From HGM04593 sp045647885 (GTDB lineage: Bacteria; Bacteroidota; Bacteroidia; Bacteroidales; Bacteroidaceae), in assembly GCA_045647885.1 (NCBI GenBank), contig JAZRMX010000037.1, positions 51,633-115,632 of the forward strand: 64,000 nt of DNA. Reading direction: 5' to 3'. Every line of letters begins with the position of its first letter. The stretch's first letter is position 1. The notes under the pieces are model-generated. The model was not told the DNA's origin. It ran no database searches and worked only from the letters and a program-made list of their open reading frames with translations. This document shows, one piece after another, positions 62,046 to 64,000 of this stretch. The position numbers and the translations under genes are program-made.

Positions 62046-63260
62046 ATGCAAGACTCAACATCCCCTAGTTTCTTGACAAAATACGCAACGGTATTTTTTA
62101 TTCTATATAGCATATACTACATACCAATAGAGGGACGCATAGCATTAGGCCCAATTAAATTAACCCTACTTGCTTTGTCTATCTTAGTGCTATTGATATA
62201 CACATTAAAAATATCCAAGGCCTTTATTATCGGTTCTGCATATATTATTTATCAATTCCTTTCGGCAAGTTTCCACCCCGAAAGTTGGCGATGGAGTACA
62301 CTGTTGTTCTCCTTCGGCCTAGTATACACTTACGTTTGTTTCTATAACCTTGTTACCATAGAACGGGTTTTCACAATTGAACGTTTTATAAAAATATGCA
62401 AGTGGATAATGATGGCATACTTTGTTGTTTGTATAATACAACAACTATCACTACTTGCAGAAATAAACTATTTTCCTCTTATAAACCTTTGTCAGATATT
62501 CAATCGTGGTATCGGGTGTAACTCTTTGTGCCAAGAACCAAGCACTTTCGGACGTTTTATGCTTGTATTCTATTATGCCTACATCAAATGCTGCGAATAC
62601 AAACGCGATGAAGGACCTTTTACATTAAAAGAACTTTTTAGTGGCGAGCACAAATGGGTGACAATACGTTTCTTGTGGATGATGACAACGATGGGTAGCG
62701 GCACGGCATTCTTTTGCATTATATTATTAAGTAGTTATTTTGTTCGCAGAAACAATTGGTTTTATGTTGTTCCTTTTCTTATTGGTATGTATTCACTATT
62801 ACAAATAAGTGGTATGGAATCATGGGATAGAGCAACAAATGCTATTGAAGCAGCATCAACAATGGATACACAAAATGTAAGACAGACTGACACATCTGCA
62901 GCGGTGCGAATTAATCCTATATTAAATTCAATTAATGCCGATTTCTCAAAATTTGAAACTTGGTTTGGTAAAGGTATTGACTATGGATTAAAAGATAAAG
63001 CAAACAGAACTCTGTTTGACGATTATGGATTTATCTTTTATCTTATATCTTTGATATTGGGAATATCCTGCGCCTATGGTTTCTCACTTATTGCAGTTAT
63101 CTTTTTATTTGCAGGAGTAGCTGGTGGAGCTGGAGGAAATATTCAATATGGTTGGGCTCTTATGATGATTATGACCTGTGTGAAGTACTTCCACGACAAC
63201 AGATACAACCCCGAAATTTACGAAGAGGAAGAAGAACACCCCCAGGCAGCAATGAAATAA
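62046..63260 (+). CDS. Wzy-like O-antigen/exopolysaccharide polymerase
   Basis: This 404-residue protein has about ten to eleven membrane helices and a large loop with CQEPSTFGRFMLVFYYAY, a feature of O-antigen polymerase-like proteins. It should join repeat units in the periplasm. I use ATG 62046 (MQDSTSPSFLTKY); a TTG at 62025 in frame lies inside the preceding gene. Sequence likeness in this family is always low, so the call rests on topology and position. Confidence 0.82.
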   Translation: MQDSTSPSFLTKYATVFFILYSIYYIPIEGRIALGPIKLTLLALSILVLLIYTLKISKAFIIGSAYIIYQFLSASFHPESWRWSTLLFSFGLVYTYVCFYNLVTIERVFTIERFIKICKWIMMAYFVVCIIQQLSLLAEINYFPLINLCQIFNRGIGCNSLCQEPSTFGRFMLVFYYAYIKCCEYKRDEGPFTLKELFSGEHKWVTIRFLWMMTTMGSGTAFFCIILLSSYFVRRNNWFYVVPFLIGMYSLLQISGMESWDRATNAIEAASTMDTQNVRQTDTSAAVRINPILNSINADFSKFETWFGKGIDYGLKDKANRTLFDDYGFIFYLISLILGISCAYGFSLIAVIFLFAGVAGGAGGNIQYGWALMMIMTCVKYFHDNRYNPEIYEEEEEHPQAAMK

Positions 63261-63638
63261 TCGGTTAAACTCCAAGAACAGCTTACGCACTGCGAAGAAT
63301 TCTTCTTTTTATAAAAATATATCTATGTATAAACTATATTATATTCTTTAGCAGCTCTGTCTTACCATCTCTAACAAAGTGTAAACGATTGAATTACGTA
63401 ATATTATTTCCTTTTAAGAATTGTAATATTGCAAAGACAGTTCTAGGGCAAAAAGACACAACGAACTTGCAATAATTAGAACGATGAGTTTTGCAAAAAA
63501 GACCAAGAATTAGTCAAGGATGATTATTTCTTTAAATTGAGTTTCCGTGCAAACTGGAAAGAAAGAACCGCTGAAAATAAGCCCACCTTCTATTGCCATA
63601 TAATAGGACTCAAACTTGATTAAATAAATGTGAACAAT
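63261..63638. other. AT-rich intergenic gap with a possible gene remnant
   Basis: No intact gene is seen. A 12-nt palindrome followed by Ts (GAAGAATTCTTC, 63294-63305) may be a weak terminator. From 63480 to 63623 a plus-strand frame is open for 47 codons with no start (NDEFCKKDQELVKDDYF... ending GLKLD) and reads like the C-terminal end of a protein. It may be the relic of a replaced gene. Confidence 0.4.
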
Positions 63639-64000
63639 GAACACGACAATACTTTTAACAGCTTGTATAGACCCGAAAGGAATGGCCTTTACCGCGCTTC
63701 AAAATAAAGAAGTTAGACTTCAGCAATACCTTGATGCTTTAAATTATTATCTTCACAACACCAATCTAAATATTGTTTTTGTAGAAAATACTGGATACGA
63801 TATTTCAGATAAGTACAAACAATTTATTAATAATAAAAGACTTGAAGTTATCACATTTCAAGGAAACGACTATGACAAACAACTTGGAAAGGGATACGGT
63901 GAAGCTTTAATTATAAAATATGCATTGAAACACTCTATTTTATTGCAACAGACATCCAACATAATAAAGATTACCGGCCGTCTTATTATAAGCAATATAA
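63639..64000 (+). CDS. Capsule-locus glycosyltransferase-like protein (3' partial)
   Basis: The frame from the ATG at 63639 is open to the window edge and codes 120 residues: MNTTILLTACIDPKGMAFTAL, then VRLQQYLDALNYYL, IVFVENTGYDIS, LEVITFQGNDYDKQLGKGYGEALII. I remember this start from a group of capsule-locus proteins of Bacteroides that resemble GT-A sugar transferases, but no catalytic residue can be confirmed from this part. It probably continues the polysaccharide operon beyond the window. Confidence 0.75.

Noticed and set aside
1..64000. tRNA, rRNA, CRISPR or transposase genes
   Set aside because: Intergenic gaps were read on both strands; none showed a cloverleaf with CCA-proximal pairing, a repeat-spacer array or a transposase motif. 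A covariance search would be the decisive check for tRNAs.

Overview
The window is chromosomal DNA of a member of the Bacteroidota, most likely order Bacteroidales. Several independent signs agree: promoters have the TTTG-N19/20-TAnnTTTG form of Bacteroidota rather than the sigma70 -35/-10 form; there are BspA-type LRR, dockerin and OmpA/PorE-like surface proteins; methylmalonyl-CoA mutase has the two-subunit form; Mrp lacks its usual CxxC; and the exopolysaccharide locus opens with a UpxY-type antiterminator. The family (for example Prevotellaceae, Muribaculaceae or Paludibacteraceae) cannot be fixed from the sequence alone. No rRNA, tRNA, CRISPR array, transposase or phage gene was seen.

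Layout. 1-3.2 kb: 3' part of a large secreted BspA-like protein with a dockerin, a cohesin-like region and a C-terminal sorting-like tail, followed by a 440 bp non-coding stretch of small hairpin repeats. 3.7-7.8 kb (minus): ilvE - DUF975 membrane protein - trmB - Dabb protein - mrp - small protein, probably one operon. 8.0-10.6 kb (minus): mnmA - xseA - xseB. 10.7-13.2 kb (plus): MATE exporter - cytidylate-kinase-like protein - phosphodiesterase. 13.3-16.2 kb (minus): secreted endonuclease I with a dockerin, and an LPS-kinase-like protein. 16.4-24.4 kb (plus): mutA - mutB - topB, then a PorE-like lipoprotein. 24.4-25.9 kb (minus): cdd - LMW phosphatase - ruvC. 26-29.6 kb (plus): glucosaminidase/LysM lipoprotein and a tandem pair of OmpA-like proteins. 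29.7-30.3 kb (minus): FtsB/DivIC-like protein and a small membrane protein. 30.6-38.7 kb (plus): dnaX, dnaA, B12-dependent ribonucleotide reductase, folB, an acyltransferase. 38.7-42.2 kb (minus): acpP - fabF - rnc, and pdxB. 42.4-44.9 kb (plus): DUF4254 - GT9, and a methyltransferase.

45-64 kb is a long exopolysaccharide/capsule locus read on the plus strand. It runs upxY, Wza-like export protein, Wzc-like tyrosine autokinase, CpsB-type phosphatase, Wzx flippase, an Fe-S F420-dehydrogenase-beta-like protein, a polysaccharide pyruvyl transferase, four glycosyltransferases, two acyltransferases, a long HAD-domain protein, a Wzy-like polymerase, and a further family gene cut by the window edge. 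Many of these genes overlap by 1-20 nt, which suggests one transcript controlled at its start by UpxY. Base composition drops sharply inside the first glycosyltransferase (54.06 kb), where the conserved export/assembly block gives way to the variable sugar-assembly block.

The observations most worth following up are all non-coding. One is a 38-nt dyad centred on the -7 element of the upxY promoter. A second is a nested inverted-repeat element of about 130 nt between the pyruvyl transferase and the first glycosyltransferase. A third is three copies of TTTGGAAAA at the ribonucleotide reductase promoter. I did not find a clearly new multi-gene system. The nearest candidates are the Fe-S protein/pyruvyl transferase pair and the long HAD protein inside the polysaccharide locus.
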